Of a DNA stretch of 64,000 bases, positions 1 to 11,400 are shown piece after piece; position 1 is the first letter of the stretch, and the number at the start of each line of letters is the position of its first letter. A program made the translations under genes and the position numbers. This DNA is from Hordeum vulgare subsp. vulgare. Taxonomy: Eukaryota; Streptophyta; Magnoliopsida; Poales; Poaceae. The notes under the pieces are model-generated. The model saw only the letters and a list, made by a program, of their open reading frames with translations. It did no database searches and was not told the origin of the DNA. Location of the stretch: NCBI RefSeq assembly GCF_904849725.1, contig NC_058522.1, positions 199,127,986 through 199,191,985 on the forward strand. The letters run 5' to 3'.

Positions 1-2362
1 CCTGATAGACATCTTCCGATTTTCCCCGGGTTGGCCCCTCACGGTGCTCTGTTTAGGACCAGCACCATAAGCACTGGCCCTCCCTGTATTATGTTGAATT
101 ACTCTTCGGGCAGCGGTAACTCCCTATGTGTCAATTTTATCAGTATTATTATGTTGGGAAAATATAGTACCAATGTTGGGCCTTGCCAGGCGAGTTTTAT
201 TGCAAAACAAAAATCTAGGGGGTCCCCATAACAACCCCAAGCTTGTTAGGAGCGCTCATTTATGGAACATAACACGGGTAGCCGAAACTAAGGCGACAAA
301 GATGGAACAAAACACCAGGGTAGAGGGCCAGGCCTTCCACCTTTTACCAAGTACATAGGTGCATTAAATTAATTAGCAATGATATGGTGATATAAGAAGG
401 AACCCTTGTTTACACATGGAAGCAACTACACCTACAACTACAATGCTATAAGAAGGCCGAGCAAGCGGTAACATAGCCAAATAATTGTTTGCTGGGTTGT
501 GGAAAGGTTAGACGTTTATCATGTCATTGTCGGGAGGCTGACATTTAAGTGGTAGGCAACGAGACATAGAGAAAGAAACGAGATAACTAGCATGGCAATG
601 ATAGTAATGGTATCTAGGGAAATGGCCATCTTGCATGTGATCCCTCTTGGAAGAAGAACAAATCCATGAAGCAGACGAACCAATGTAGTCGAACGGATCC
701 TTACACCCCGAAGTGGTTCGGAACTCTATCTAGAAGAAAGAATCCGGGAAAACAATCAACACACGATAAACACCACACATATTCATGTCAATATGCACAA
801 TAAAATATGATGCATGTCCATTTAATTATGCATGACACGACAAAGCACAACAATTTATTACTACACATTAAATGAAGCTCAATATGCAACAAGTTGCATA
901 TTGATGAAACTCCATATTTTATTACTTAGTTCACCCCCGTTTAGGTACACAACAATGTTAAATGTTGTTAAACATGTCAAGAGGTGAAGCATAAATAAAC
1001 TACACCACCTAGGCATATTAAATGAGGTCGGAAATAACATATAATTTTTTTGAAATGACCCCATGTGTTAATTTCGAATCTGTCCAAATCTGTCCTAAAC
1101 ACATTTTATCTTTGTTAAACAACAAAATAAAGTGGAGCATGTGATTCTACACGTTAGTTGATTTACATATATAGATCATTTAAAACGAAACTGTGGATTA
1201 AAAGATATGAGGAACGCAAGATTACATGCCATGAATGCAAATGCATGCAAATGACAACCACAACATGTTAAACAAGGATGCAACAAGATGTTATGAGGCT
1301 ACATGATATTCTATACAAGTTTAAGTGAGGTCAGAACAACGAATTCCAGTAAGTCTCCATATGTAATTTTAAATTTGCTACATATCTGCCTAGAACAGAA
1401 TTTTAGAGCCGTTAAACAGGAAAATAAATGTCATCATGTTATTCTACACTTTTTTCTAGCGAGTTATATATGTGAAGCATTTTAATTGGAGGTACAGTTA
1501 AATAGTTATGGAATAAATCATTTTAACATGGCAACTATGCAAATTTAATTAAATATCAAGTTAAACATTTTTAACCGTGCATGAAAGTTGGAAATTATTA
1601 ATCTACATGAAATTCTGGACATTTCACATGTTGAAAATATTTTCATCCGACACATGGTTAAATATTTATTAGCAGTTTAAAATATGCATATTTTCTGTAA
1701 TATGAAAAAACAAAGGATAATGCAGAAATTTGCATGACAAGAAAAAAAATACTAGACTGAATATCACTAGAATAGTGCGACCCAAAATGGGATAGTGCCC
1801 TAGATGAGCTATTCTATCAAACACTCGTCATAAGAGATCGAAACAACAAAAAATAAAAGGAGCTCGCACGGATTCGATCCTTGGTCGCCTCGGTAGGAGC
1901 TAGTGGGGCTAACCAGCTGAGCTAGCTAAGAATTCTAAAACAAGGCGCGTTGGAGTCTAGGTAAACATCACCCAAAGCTCGAGCTTGTCCATTGTATCAC
2001 GAATTCTGCCGGTGAGAAGAGCAAGCAGCGGCGACTAAGCACGCTCCTGAGCACCGACGGGCATGCGGAAGGAGGTGGGGCATGGTTCCTCACCTCGCTG
2101 GGATGGCGTGGAAGTCCAGGGCGAGGCGTCCCCCCTCCTCTGCTCGTTGCTATGGCAGGAGCTGAGCACGACGACTCTTGAGGACCTAGCGACAAGGTCT
2201 GACAATCCACTGGGAATCAACGAGGTCGAGGGAGGTGGATCCGAGGCGCCTGCTCCATTCCCGACGGTGGGGCTAGGTGAGGTTGACCATGCAACAACAA
2301 CAAAGCTCCGTTGGACTAGCCATGCGGGTCCATGCTTGCTGCTCCTGCAGAAGAAGAGATGA
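1..2362 (-). mobile_element. Probable distal part of reverse-oriented LTR retrotransposon W
   Basis: No convincing protein is encoded here. The stretch is AT-rich from about 350 to 1860 and GC-rich from 1960 to 2362. Its right edge is the insertion point of element Y, and the GC-rich character resumes on the far side of Y at 51008. I therefore infer that 1-2362 continues, on the minus strand, the LTR or leader that starts at 52127. The text near 130-310 resembles wheat LTR sequence I have seen often, but I cannot name the family. No PBS or LTR end is visible, so the element runs out of the window on the left. Confidence 0.45.
1863..1931 (-). other. tRNA-like sequence with pol III box A and box B (SINE-like)
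   Basis: On the minus strand TAGCTCAGCTGG (1924-1913) fits a tRNA box A and GGATCGAATCC (1880-1870) fits box B with one mismatch. The 44-nt spacing from box start to box start is that of a real tRNA. The acceptor ends do not pair and the D stem is degenerate, so this is not a functional tRNA. It may be the head of an old tRNA-derived SINE. Target duplications and a tail were not identified. Confidence 0.4.
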
Positions 2363-3243
2363 TGTCGGCGTTCTCGAAATGGGGGTACCCAAACCTACCT
2401 GCGTGTGGCCCAGGGCTGGCCCACTTCATCAAGCAAGCATAATCGAGCATGGCACCACTCAAGGCAAGGTCCTCGCGAGGGTCCAAGCCTCGCGAGGGGG
2501 AGCAGCATCAAGACCCGCAGGGGGCCTCATCAGGACCCCTCTAAAGCGGCGGATATTCCGAGGGGAGACCCGGCCTCAAGAGTCAAGGATGACGCGGAGG
2601 AAGGATAGGCGAGCAGCAGACAGCAGGACGGAGCAGTTTCCCCTTTAGCGCAAAGAGGGAAAGGACGAACCGGGGTTCCCAAGGCATCTTCCAAAGGTTT
2701 GCTTTATGGTGCAACAAGGCCATCGCCGCCCACCAGCAGGACATACGTCATCCCTGGACCCTTTCCTGCAGAGATGGTCGCCACTTTGCAGGAGAAGACT
2801 ACCTTTGGGCAGGGGAGCATGTTCCCATGTTTCCCTTCAAAATTGGCCGTTGTGGGATCCCTTCCCCCTGAAACGATAAGGGAAGAGGACCGGGGCCGCC
2901 ACTATATATATGAAGAGTAGGTTACTTCATAGGGGGATCAGATCCATTCATTCGCCCACTCCCACCACACAAAGGCCACCCAGCCTCCGGAGGCCTTTGA
3001 ACACTGTACTAGTTCATCCACCAACCTCCATGAGAGGCAATCCACCAAAGCAGGAGTAGTGTATTACGTTTCTCAGCGGCCCGAACCTGGGTAAACTGTC
3101 GTGTTCTGTGTCTTCCTCATCATCGAGTGAGTTCTCTGCCATCCCGAGCGAGTAGCAAGTTAGATGAGGCGAGCCCCCGAGAGATCTTCATACACGCCCG
3201 TGAGTTCGAATATTTAGGGTTTTGTGGAGCCCGAAATCCGACA
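2363..3243 (+). repeat. 5' LTR of Y
   Basis: The LTR is 881 bp, starts TGTCGG and ends in CCGACA immediately before a primer-binding site. It aligns end to end with the split 3' copy at 43712-43956 and 50366-51007, for example in the blocks around GGCGGATATTCCGAGG and the TATA region. Confidence 0.85.
2903..2911 (+). promoter_or_regulatory. TATA box of the Y LTR
   Basis: TATATATAT lies in a GC-rich context and is conserved in the 3' LTR near 50669-50676. It is the likely core promoter of Y genomic RNA. Confidence 0.6.
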
Positions 3244-3245
3244 TT

Positions 3246-3263
3246 TGGCGCGCCAGGTAGGGG
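3246..3263 (+). promoter_or_regulatory. Primer-binding site of Y
   Basis: TGGCGCGCCAGGTAGGGG sits 2 nt after the LTR end. It is a typical plant Gypsy tRNA-primer site; the tRNA partner was not identified. Confidence 0.75.
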
Positions 3264-3314
3264 CCGTGTCAAGGTTTCCTCCAAGCTTCACCTTCACCAA
3301 GCTTTGCCGCTCCG

Positions 3315-3930
3315 ATGGCTGATGCTCGCCGGGCTCGCACCGAGCACCACGCCACCCGCGTTACTCAGACGGCGCCCGTGGGCCCCGTTGACGCGTGTCG
3401 ATCACCATCGCCCATGGTGAACGCCGCCACGGGCCCCGATGCTTAAGAACAACAAGGTTCCGCCCAGCTGGCTACCGAGCAGCCCGACGGCCGCACCGCC
3501 ACTTCGTCACTCGTCCGTGCTTCCGGGTGGGCCTCGCGCGCCCGGCCGGAGATGCCGCATGGCCGGCGCGTGCTTGCCATGCCATCGAGCTGCTCCTCTA
3601 CCGGCCTGCCCCTGACCGCCACAACGACTGGATCCAGCACATCGAGGAGCTCGTCGCCACTGCTGGTGATCCCGCGGCGTTCTCCTGCTCGTTTCAACCC
3701 CAACCTTCCCTGGCGAACGATGAGGAGCAAGACGCGCCACCCTACCTCCGCGGCGTGGCGCGCGCCTTGAGCCGAGACAGGAAGCGCGTCCCCGCGACCG
3801 GTCTCAAGAACCCAGAGCGAGGCCAGGAGATGAAGCAAGCTGTCAGGTGATTTCTCGTCCACGCGCCGATGCGCGCGCGCTCCCGGCGCTGCAAATCTCG
3901 TGCCGCGAGCATGCCCCGCTCGAAGCACAC
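3315..3930 (+). pseudogene. gag: N-terminal part of Y gag, interrupted by X
   Basis: An ATG at 3315 opens a frame that soon meets a TAA near 3444. Another frame then gives an Ala/Arg/Pro-rich Gag N-terminus up to the X insertion (for example DWIQHIEELVATAGDP near 3628). The conserved Gag core resumes past X at 26865. The product would be the capsid precursor that packages element RNA. Stops and frame changes make it non-functional. The call rests on its position after the PBS and on its continuation beyond X. Confidence 0.6.
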
Positions 3931-4208
3931 TGATACGTCTGTTTTGCATCATGCTTTCATGTTGATATTTATTGCTTTTTGGGTTGTTATATTACTTGTG
4001 GTACCATATTTATGCCTTTTCTCTCTTATTTTGCAAGGTTTATTTGAAGAGGGAGAATTCAGGCAGCTGGAATTCTGGACTTGAAAAGAACAAATCCTAG
4101 TCCACTATTCTGCACATCTCCAAATGCCCTGAAAAGTTACATGGATTTTTTCTGGATTATATAAAAAATACTGGGCGAAAGAACTACCGGAGGGGGGCCA
4201 CCAGGGCT

Positions 4209-4260
4209 CCACAAGCTTGCCCACTGACACCACCCCCTGGTGGCGAGGGCAAGCTTGTGG
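4209..4260 (+). promoter_or_regulatory. Long LTR hairpin (14-bp perfect arms) upstream of TATA
   Basis: CCACAAGCTTGCCC (4209-4222) is the exact reverse complement of 4247-4260. An inner CCACC/GGTGG stem lies between the arms. A homologous arrangement recurs in the other Athila-like LTRs of this window. Confidence 0.7.
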
Positions 4261-4293
4261 GCTGCCTGATGGCCCACTAGCCCCCTCTTTTGC

Positions 4294-4300
4294 TATATGA
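4294..4300 (+). promoter_or_regulatory. TATA-like box of the X LTR
   Basis: TATATGA is conserved at 25697-25703 in the 3' LTR, about 35 bp after the LTR hairpin. Confidence 0.5.
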
Positions 4301-4777
4301 AGGGTTTTGGTCTGGAAAAAAATCAATCGGGAGCTTTTTCGTGGTTTCGCCGCCGCCACGAGGCGGAACTTGAGCAGATCCAATCTAGAACTCCGGCAGG
4401 ACGATCCTGTCGGGGAAACTTCCCTCCCGGCGGGGGAAATCGTCGCCATCGTCATCACCAACACTCCTCTCATCGAAGGGGAGGCATCTTCATCAACATC
4501 TTCGTCAGCACCATCTCCTCTCCAATCCCTAGTTCATCTCTTGTAACCAATCTTCGTCTCGCGACTCCGATTGGTACTTGTAAGGTTGCTAGTAGTGTTG
4601 ATTACTCTTTGTAGTTGATGCTAGTTGGATTACTTGGTGTAAGAGTTTATGTTCAGATCCTTGATGCTATTCGTTACACCTCTAATCATGATTATGACTA
4701 TGCTTTGTGAGTAGTTACTTTTGTTCCTGAGGACATGGGATAAGTCATGCTGATAATAGTCATGTGAATTTGATATT

Positions 4778-5327
4778 TGATGGGGTCATAGTCCTAGGGT
4801 AGGGTCATAGGCCTGCCATACAGGTCCTACCCAAGGACTACCCCACACAAAGGACAGGGCCCTAAGTTTGTCCCGACTGAATTAAGGAGTCCCCGAATCA
4901 ACATCAGGTCCTCAATCATCCAGTCGGAGACTAGCATTCGGAGGATACCAAGCTAACCGACTGGATACACTCGGTACATCGTAACCTCTGTGGAGGGAAA
5001 CTGCCGTACGTTTCCGGGTGCATTTATTAGCATTTAGGGCATACGTTACCTGTAACGTACGCATTCAACCCCCGTTACTCCACCCCCGTACCGGAACCGT
5101 TGTTGAGGGCAGCGCACTCTATATAAGCCGCCCTCCCCCACTGGTAGAGGGGTTAGCAAATCATTGTATTCCATATTACACTCGACAACAAGCTCCGAGA
5201 GCACTGAGACGTAGGGCTGTTACCTCCACCGTAGAGGGGCCTGAACTCATACAACCTCGCCGTAGCTAGGACTCTGCCCATCTCATTCGTACCCTACACA
5301 TCTACTGTCAGGCTTATACCCACGACA
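4778..5327 (+). repeat. 5' LTR of V (550 bp)
   Basis: It starts TGATGGGG and ends ACGACA just before the PBS. By eye it is about 99.3% identical to 16858-17407. Confidence 0.96.
5120..5127 (+). promoter_or_regulatory. TATA box of the V LTR
   Basis: CTATATAAG lies in a GC-rich setting and is conserved in the 3' LTR at 17200-17206. Confidence 0.75.
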
Positions 5328-5329
5328 GT

Positions 5330-5347
5330 TGGCGCCCACCGTGGGGC
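5330..5347 (+). promoter_or_regulatory. Primer-binding site of V
   Basis: TGGCGCCCACCGTGGGGC lies 2 nt after the LTR. It is a form common in cereal Gypsy elements. Confidence 0.85.
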
Positions 5348-5394
5348 AGGCGTCTAAGCGACTTCCGGCGAGTTTGCGACTACTTCCTTTCGTC

Positions 5395-7317
5395 ATGTCG
5401 TCCGGTGGAGATTCGAGCATGGGTCACCAGATCCTCTTCGGCGCTCTCTCCTTCTTCGTCGATGATTCGGCGTGGCTTCGGGATGCGCCCCTTGACGTCG
5501 AGGCGCTTCCCCGTCGCGGGGCTACGCACTTCCGTGCCGGCGCTCGCGGCGTCCTTCTTCTTCAACAGTCGACTCCGGTGTCGACCTGCACCACTGCCAC
5601 GCGCTGCAGCAAGCGGTCCCGCCGTCCGCGGCTCCAGCGTTGGGTGCAACACGCCCAGGCGCGCCAGAACGCATCTTTGCAAGTTGCAGTTCTTGAGTCC
5701 GTTGTGGTTGCCACGTCGGCCCAGCACTCGGAATCGGTTCCGACTGAGTTTCCTTCCGAGTATGCGGGTCACGGGCCCGCAGCAGAAGTACACATGGCCA
5801 ACTCCCATGAAGATCCCCGTCAGGCTGGCCGGAACGAGCACGAGATCGGCGAAGCGTCCGGCGCACGTCGTCCACCTCGCCGTTCTGCTAGTCGGCACAC
5901 TCGGCGGAGCAACATGGAGCTGTTCCGCACACCCCTCCTCAACTTGGCTGCAGCTGCCAAGATAGCCGATTCCCTCCAGCCGACTGAGTCAGAGGCTGGT
6001 AGAGGGATCGAGCAGATCCGAGGCCTATTGCACACGGCACAGCAACAGAACTCGACAGTCTCCCAGTCGCACAACCGGATCTATAACAGTTCCGTCCACG
6101 CGAATACGCATCGGTCGGTTCACAGCCCTGGTTCCCATCAGCGCCACAGAGGAGGCAGTCGTTCCGTGATTCACGAAGACCGTCGCCGCTCACGCACCCC
6201 TCCACGAGGTGGGCCCTATGGGTCCCGACATCATGATGATCGGCGTTCAGTCGGTGACACTTACGACCCAAGACCCGACGCAAGAGGACGTATCGCCCAG
6301 CGAAGAGTCGACAGAGGTCGAGCCCACCGCGATGGTCGCGATATCGACCGTCCGAGTGGAAGCAGGGCCACCGTGTCTGGCCTCGAGTGTTTCAGTCGAG
6401 CCATCTGTTCGGCTGACATCCCTCCCAACTTCCGATTGGCGACGGGAATTAGCAAGTTCACAGGAGAGTCCAAGCCAGAAACGTGGCTGGATGACTACCG
6501 AGTGGCAGTCCAGATCGGAGGAGGGGACGACCATGTTGCCATGAAGCACCTGCCTCTGATGCTCGACGGCTCGGCACAAGCGTGACTGAACCAATTGGCC
6601 CCCTCAAGCATCTACAGTTGGGCAGATCTGGCCCGAGCGTTCATCAGGACCTTCGAAGGGACGTGCAAACGCCCTGCTGGCCTTGTGGAACTCCAGCACT
6701 GCGTCCAGAAGCAGAATGAGCCCCTGCGTGACTTCATCCAGCGCTGGACAACTCTCTATCACACGGTGGAGAACGTCACCGAGCATCAAGCAGTCTGCGC
6801 TTTCAAGGCAGGCGTGCGGTACAGGGATCTGTACCTGAAGTTCGGCCGAACAGGCGACATCTCCATGAGCAAGATGATGGAGATAGCTACACGCTACGCA
6901 AATGGCGAAGAAGAGGACCGCATCCGAAGCGGCAAACACAAAACAGTCGCTGATGGCGATGGGGGCAACACTCGGAAGCAGAAGCAGAAAGCTCCGACCG
7001 CTCCGCAAGCAGAAGCTGCAGCCGTAACCAATGCCAAGTTCAAGGGCAAAGGGAAGGCGCAGTTTACCCCCAAGAAGAAGCAGTTCAATAACCCCATCCT
7101 AGACCAACCCTGTCCGGTTCACACGAAGATGGACGAAGAAGGCAACCCCATATCTGCAAAGCATACCACTCGACAGTGTCGCCTCCTGATCCAGGGGTTC
7201 AGCGAAGGGCAACCGAGTGAGAAGGACCATGAACAGGATGAGGAGGATAAGGAAGATCCGTTCCCCCAAGTCCATGCAACCCTGATGATCTTTGCCGACG
7301 TCGAGAGCAAGAGCTGA
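5395..7317 (+). pseudogene. gag: V gag
   Basis: The ATG at 5395 is the first in-frame Met after the PBS and starts MSSGGDSSMG. The frame runs to 7317 with one internal TGA at 6583-6585. The N-terminal half is Arg/Pro/Ser-rich. The retrotransposon Gag core spans about 6400-6950 (WADLARAFIRTFEG, LRDFIQRW, AVCAFKAGV). A Lys/Gln-rich basic tail (about 6960-7100) is followed by a CPVH...TRQC patch that may stand in for a zinc knuckle. Gag would form the cytoplasmic particle that packages the RNA. It shares one frame with pol; the TGA at 7315-7317 falls near the gag-pol junction. Confidence 0.88.
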
Positions 7318-8070
7318 CTAAAGCTGGTGAACAGAGAGGTGAACATGGCCACCCCTTCCAACCCCAAGTTCCTCAAATGGTCCCAAACTGCGATCACTTT
7401 AGATTAGTCGGATCATCCGGCACATGTACCCACCCCGGGAAGACAGGCCCTGGTCGTCGACCCGGTGGTAGAAGGAGTCCGACTGCACAAAGTCCTCATG
7501 GACGGCGGCAGCGGCTTGAACATCATGTACGCCGACACACTCAAGGGGATGGGCATCCCGATGTCCAAACTCAGTGAGAGCAGCATGCAATTCCACGGAG
7601 TCGTCCCAGGACGGAAGGCCAAGTCACTCGGCCAGATCGTGTTGGACGTCGTTTTCGGCTCCGACAAGAACTTCCGCAAGGAAAAGCTAACGTTCGAAGT
7701 GGTTGACTTCCAGAGTGCTTATCACGCAATTCTTGGTCGCCCAGCGTATGCGCACTTCATGGCCCGTCCATGTTATGTATACCTGAAGCTGAAGATGCCA
7801 GGCCCGAAAGGTGTGATCACCATCACAGGCAATCGGCAGCGGGCTGAAGAGTGTGTGCAGCAGGGATCAAGAATCCCCGACCAGCAGATGGCCGTCCTCG
7901 AGCTGGACGAGTACAAGAAAACAGTCGACCCCGCCGACTTGATGCGCTCGAAAAAGCCGGCTTCAGAGTCTGCATTTCAGTCGGCGGGAGAGACGAAGAA
8001 GGTCAGCGTCCACCCGACGGACGCCACTGCTGCCCCGACGAACATCTCCACCACCCTCGATCCTAAATAG
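7318..8070 (+). pseudogene. pol: V pol, protease part
   Basis: It continues the gag frame. A TAG at 7405-7407 interrupts it near the start and a TAG at 8068-8070 ends the segment. The retropepsin-type site is VLMDGGSGLNIMY with the catalytic Asp codon at 7501, followed by the usual AILGRPAYAHFMA strand near 7729. The DGG form instead of DTG/DSG is common in this lineage. The enzyme would process the Gag-Pol polyprotein. A charged linker to RT follows. Confidence 0.85.
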
Positions 8071-9990
8071 GAAGCCGAGCTCACCCAATTCCTCCGTGAG
8101 AACTGGGACATCTTCGCATGGAAACCCTCTGACATGCCAGGTGTACCCAGGGAGTTGGCTGAGCACCGACTGCACGTGGATTCCACGGCTCGGCCTGTCC
8201 GAGAGCGCCTGCGCCGGTCCGCCGTGCACAAGAGGAAGGCAATCGGGGAAGAGGTGGCCAAGCTGCTGGCAGCCAACTTCATTCGCGAGGTTCACCACTC
8301 CGAGTGGCTCGCCAATGTTGTCATGGTGCCCAAGAAGGACAAGTCGCTCCGAATGTGCATCGACTTCAAGCATCTTAATAAGGTCTGCCCGAAAGACCAT
8401 TTTTCGCTCCCCCGCATAGATCAAATTGTCGATTCGACTGCGGGTTGCGAGCGTCTGTCATTTCTCGATGCCTACTCGGGCTATCATCAGATCCGTCTGT
8501 ATGGTCCCGATGAGTTAAAGACAGCCTTCATCACCCCATTCGGGTGCTTCTGCTACATCACTATGCCTTTCGGTCTGAAGAATGCAGGAGCTACCTTTAT
8601 GCGCATGATCCAAAAATGTCTCCTCGACCAGATCGGTCGCAATGTGGAGGCATATATGGATGATATCATAGTCAAGTCACACAAAGGTTCCGACCTGCTG
8701 ACTGACTTGGCAGAAACATTCGCCAACCTTCGTAGGTACGATATCAAGCTCCACCCAGCCAAATGTTCATTCGGTGTTCCCAGCGGAAAGTTACTCGGTT
8801 TCTTCGTTTCCGAATGAGGGATCGACGTCAACCCCGAAAAGATCGGGACCATCGTCCGAATGGAGAGGCCTGTCAGAATACACGATGTTCAACGGCTCAC
8901 AGGTTACCTAGCGGCTTTGAGCAGGTTCATCAGTCGACTCGGCGAAAAAGCACTTCCTCTGTACCGACTCATGAAGAAATCAGATACCTTCGAGTGGACA
9001 GACGAAGCCCAAGTCGCATTCGACGACCTCAAAGTCCTACTTTCCACCCAGCCGGTTCTTACTGCTCCGCAAAGTAAAGAGCCCCTTCTTCTATATATCG
9101 CGGCTACAAATCAAGTTGTCAGTACTGTTCTTACAGTCGAGCGAGAAGAAGAAGGCAAAGCATACAAAGTTCAGCGGCCAGTGTACTACGTCTCCGAAGT
9201 CCCGACTCCTTCCAAGCAGAGGTATCCCCATTATCAAAAACTTATCTATGGGATCTATATGACTGCGAAGAAGGTGGCTTATTATTTCCAAGACCACTCA
9301 GTATCTGTCATTTCTGATGCTCCGTTGTCGGAAATTCTCCACAATCGAGATGCATCAGGCCGAGTGGCGAAGTGGGCAATGGAGATGTTGTACTGTGACA
9401 TCAAGTTCAAGGCCAAGAAAGCTATTAAGTCTGAAGCCTTGGCTGACTTTATAGCAGAATGGGTAGAACAACAGCAACCGACCCACATCTACTCGGCTCA
9501 TTGGACAATGTTCTTCGATGGGTCTAAGATGTTGAATGGCTCCGGCGCTGGTGTTGTGATCATATCACCAAAGGGCGACAAGCTCAAGTACGTGCTGCAG
9601 ATACACTTAGATTCCTCCAACAACGAGGCAGAATATGAAGCTCTCCTCTATGGATTGCGCATGGCCATCTCACTCGACGTCCGTCGCTTGATGGTCTACG
9701 GCGATTCGGATTTGGTGGTCAATCAAGTGATGAAAGAGTGGGACGTCAGGAACCCCACCATGACCACATACTGCAATGCAGTGAGGAAGCTGGAGAAGAA
9801 GTTTGAAGGTCTAGAGCTCCACCATGTTCCAAGACTGAAAAACCAAGCAGCTGACGAGTTAGCAAAACTCGGATCCACTCGGAGACCAGTCCCGAGTGAC
9901 GTCTGCCTCGAGCACCTCCACCTCCCCTCAGTCAAAGAAGATCCTTTCACAGAGGAACCGGTACAACCCAAGAGCACAACAGATCCGACT
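8071..9990 (+). pseudogene. pol: V pol, reverse transcriptase with two RNase H regions
   Basis: The frame is the same as gag, with one TGA at 8815-8817. RT core: MCIDFKHLNK (about 8356), LSFLDAYSGYHQI (about 8458), and the catalytic YMDD at 8653-8664. RNase H-like region 1 (about 9070-9440) keeps the fold pattern but reads LLLYIAATNQ where Gypsy RNase H has its first catalytic Asp, so it looks inactive. Region 2 (about 9505-9880) starts FFDGSKMLNGSG with Asp at 9517, then NNEAEYEALLYGL and YGDSDLVVNQV, the archaeal/plant-type RNase H signature. RNA degradation during cDNA synthesis would depend on region 2. This double arrangement is described for Tat-lineage elements. Confidence 0.9.
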
Positions 9991-11282
9991 GAAGTCGATG
10001 TACCTGCTGTGGTTGATCTGGTCATGGAGATTTTGGCTGTCATTCCCGATTGGACTGTGCCGATCATGGCATATATCTTGAGGCAAGAACTTCCAGAAGA
10101 CGAAGTCCAAGCCAGGCAGATAGTCCGCAGGTCGAAGTCATTCACTGTCATTGAAGGCCAATTGTACAAGGAAAGTATCTCGGGCGTTCTTCAACGATGC
10201 ATCTCCCCAGAGGAGGGGCAGCTGATTCTGGAGGATATTCACTCGGGAACCTGCGGTCATCACGCTTCTTCGAGAGCAATCATAGCCAAGGCATTCAGGT
10301 GTGGCTTCTTTTGGCTGCAGGCTAACGAGATGGCTAAGGATATGGTTGATCGATGTGAGGGTTGCCAGTTCTACTCCAACAAGTCCCACAAGCCAACGTC
10401 TGCGTTGAAGACAATCCCTCTGGTGTGGCCGTTTGCAGTGTGGGGATTAGATACAGTCGGCCCATTCAAGACAGGCCAAGGTGGATACACACATCTGTTG
10501 GTGGCAGTCAACAAGTTCACGAAATGGATCGAAGCGAAGCCCATCAAGAAGCTCGACGCTTCGACAACTGTCAAGTTTGTCAGGGATATCATCTTCAGAT
10601 TCGGTGTACCTCACAGCATAATTACGGACAACGGGACAAACTTTGACTTGGACAGATTCAAAGGTTTCTGTACAAGCCAAGGCATCCTAGTGGATTTTGC
10701 TTCCGTAGCACATCCTCAGTCCAATGGACAAGCAGAGTGGGCAAACGGACTTATTTTGCAAGGATTGAAGCCCCGACTCCTGCGGGAGATAGGACATGCC
10801 GCTGGCGCTTGGGTTACCGAGCTACCTTCAGTACTTTGGGGAATTCGCACAACCCCGAACAGATCTACAGGGCGATCACCGTTCTTCCTCGTTAATGGAG
10901 CAGAAGCGGTCCTTTGAGTGACTTGCTTCACAATGCGCCACGAGTCGAACCCTTCTCCGAAGCCGAAGCAGAACAAGCAAGGCAAGACAGAGTGGATCTT
11001 CTGGAAGAGGAGCGCGAGATGGCATTAACTCGCTCGACCATTTATCAACAAAATCTGCGGCATTTTCATGCACGCCACGTCAGAAGTCGGACGTTCCAAG
11101 CAGGCGACCTGGTGCTCCGAGTGGATCAACAAAGATCTCACAAGTTGGCTCCGGCCTGGGAAGGACCCTTCATCATCTCCAAGGTGCTGAACAACGGAGC
11201 ATACAGACTCTACAACATCGAGAGAGAGACAGACGAGCCGCGCGCATGGAACGGAGATCTCCTGAAGCGATTCTACACGTGA
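9991..11282 (+). pseudogene. pol: V pol, integrase
   Basis: The H-H-C-C zinc finger is GHHASSRAIIAK...CEGCQFY (about 10257-10375). The catalytic triad residues are Asp in GLDTVGPF (about 10450), Asp in ITDNGTNF (about 10627) and Glu in GQAEWANG (about 10730). A one-base loss near 10912 shifts the frame, so the C-terminal DNA-binding region continues from 10914 to the stop at 11280-11282 (FQAGDLVLRVDQQ near 11095). I see no chromodomain. The enzyme would insert the cDNA into the genome. Confidence 0.9.
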
Positions 11283-11400
11283 CCGTCGACTGAAGTGATG
11301 TAAAGAACAAGTATTGGCGAAATAATATAAAGCAGATTGAGTTCTTTGCAGGTTCAAAGTTCTTCCGCGGTCGCAGACTCCGGTCTCAAAAAAAAAACTT

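Larger units (their letters stand above)
3931..4777 (+). repeat. 5' LTR of X, left part (847 bp)
   Basis: It starts TGATACG directly after the CACAC target duplication and matches 25330 onward. It is cut at 4777 by V; the ATATT at 4773-4777 is one copy of the V target duplication. Confidence 0.93.

Noticed and set aside
2063..2362. Possible host gene in the GC-rich DNA at 2000-2362 and 51008-51500
   Set aside because: Competing short ORFs on both strands, low-complexity translations and no conserved domain; better explained as LTR or leader of W.
5018..5269. 83-codon ORF present in both V LTRs (also 17098)
   Set aside because: It spans the LTR TATA box and its identity follows from LTR identity; no protein features.
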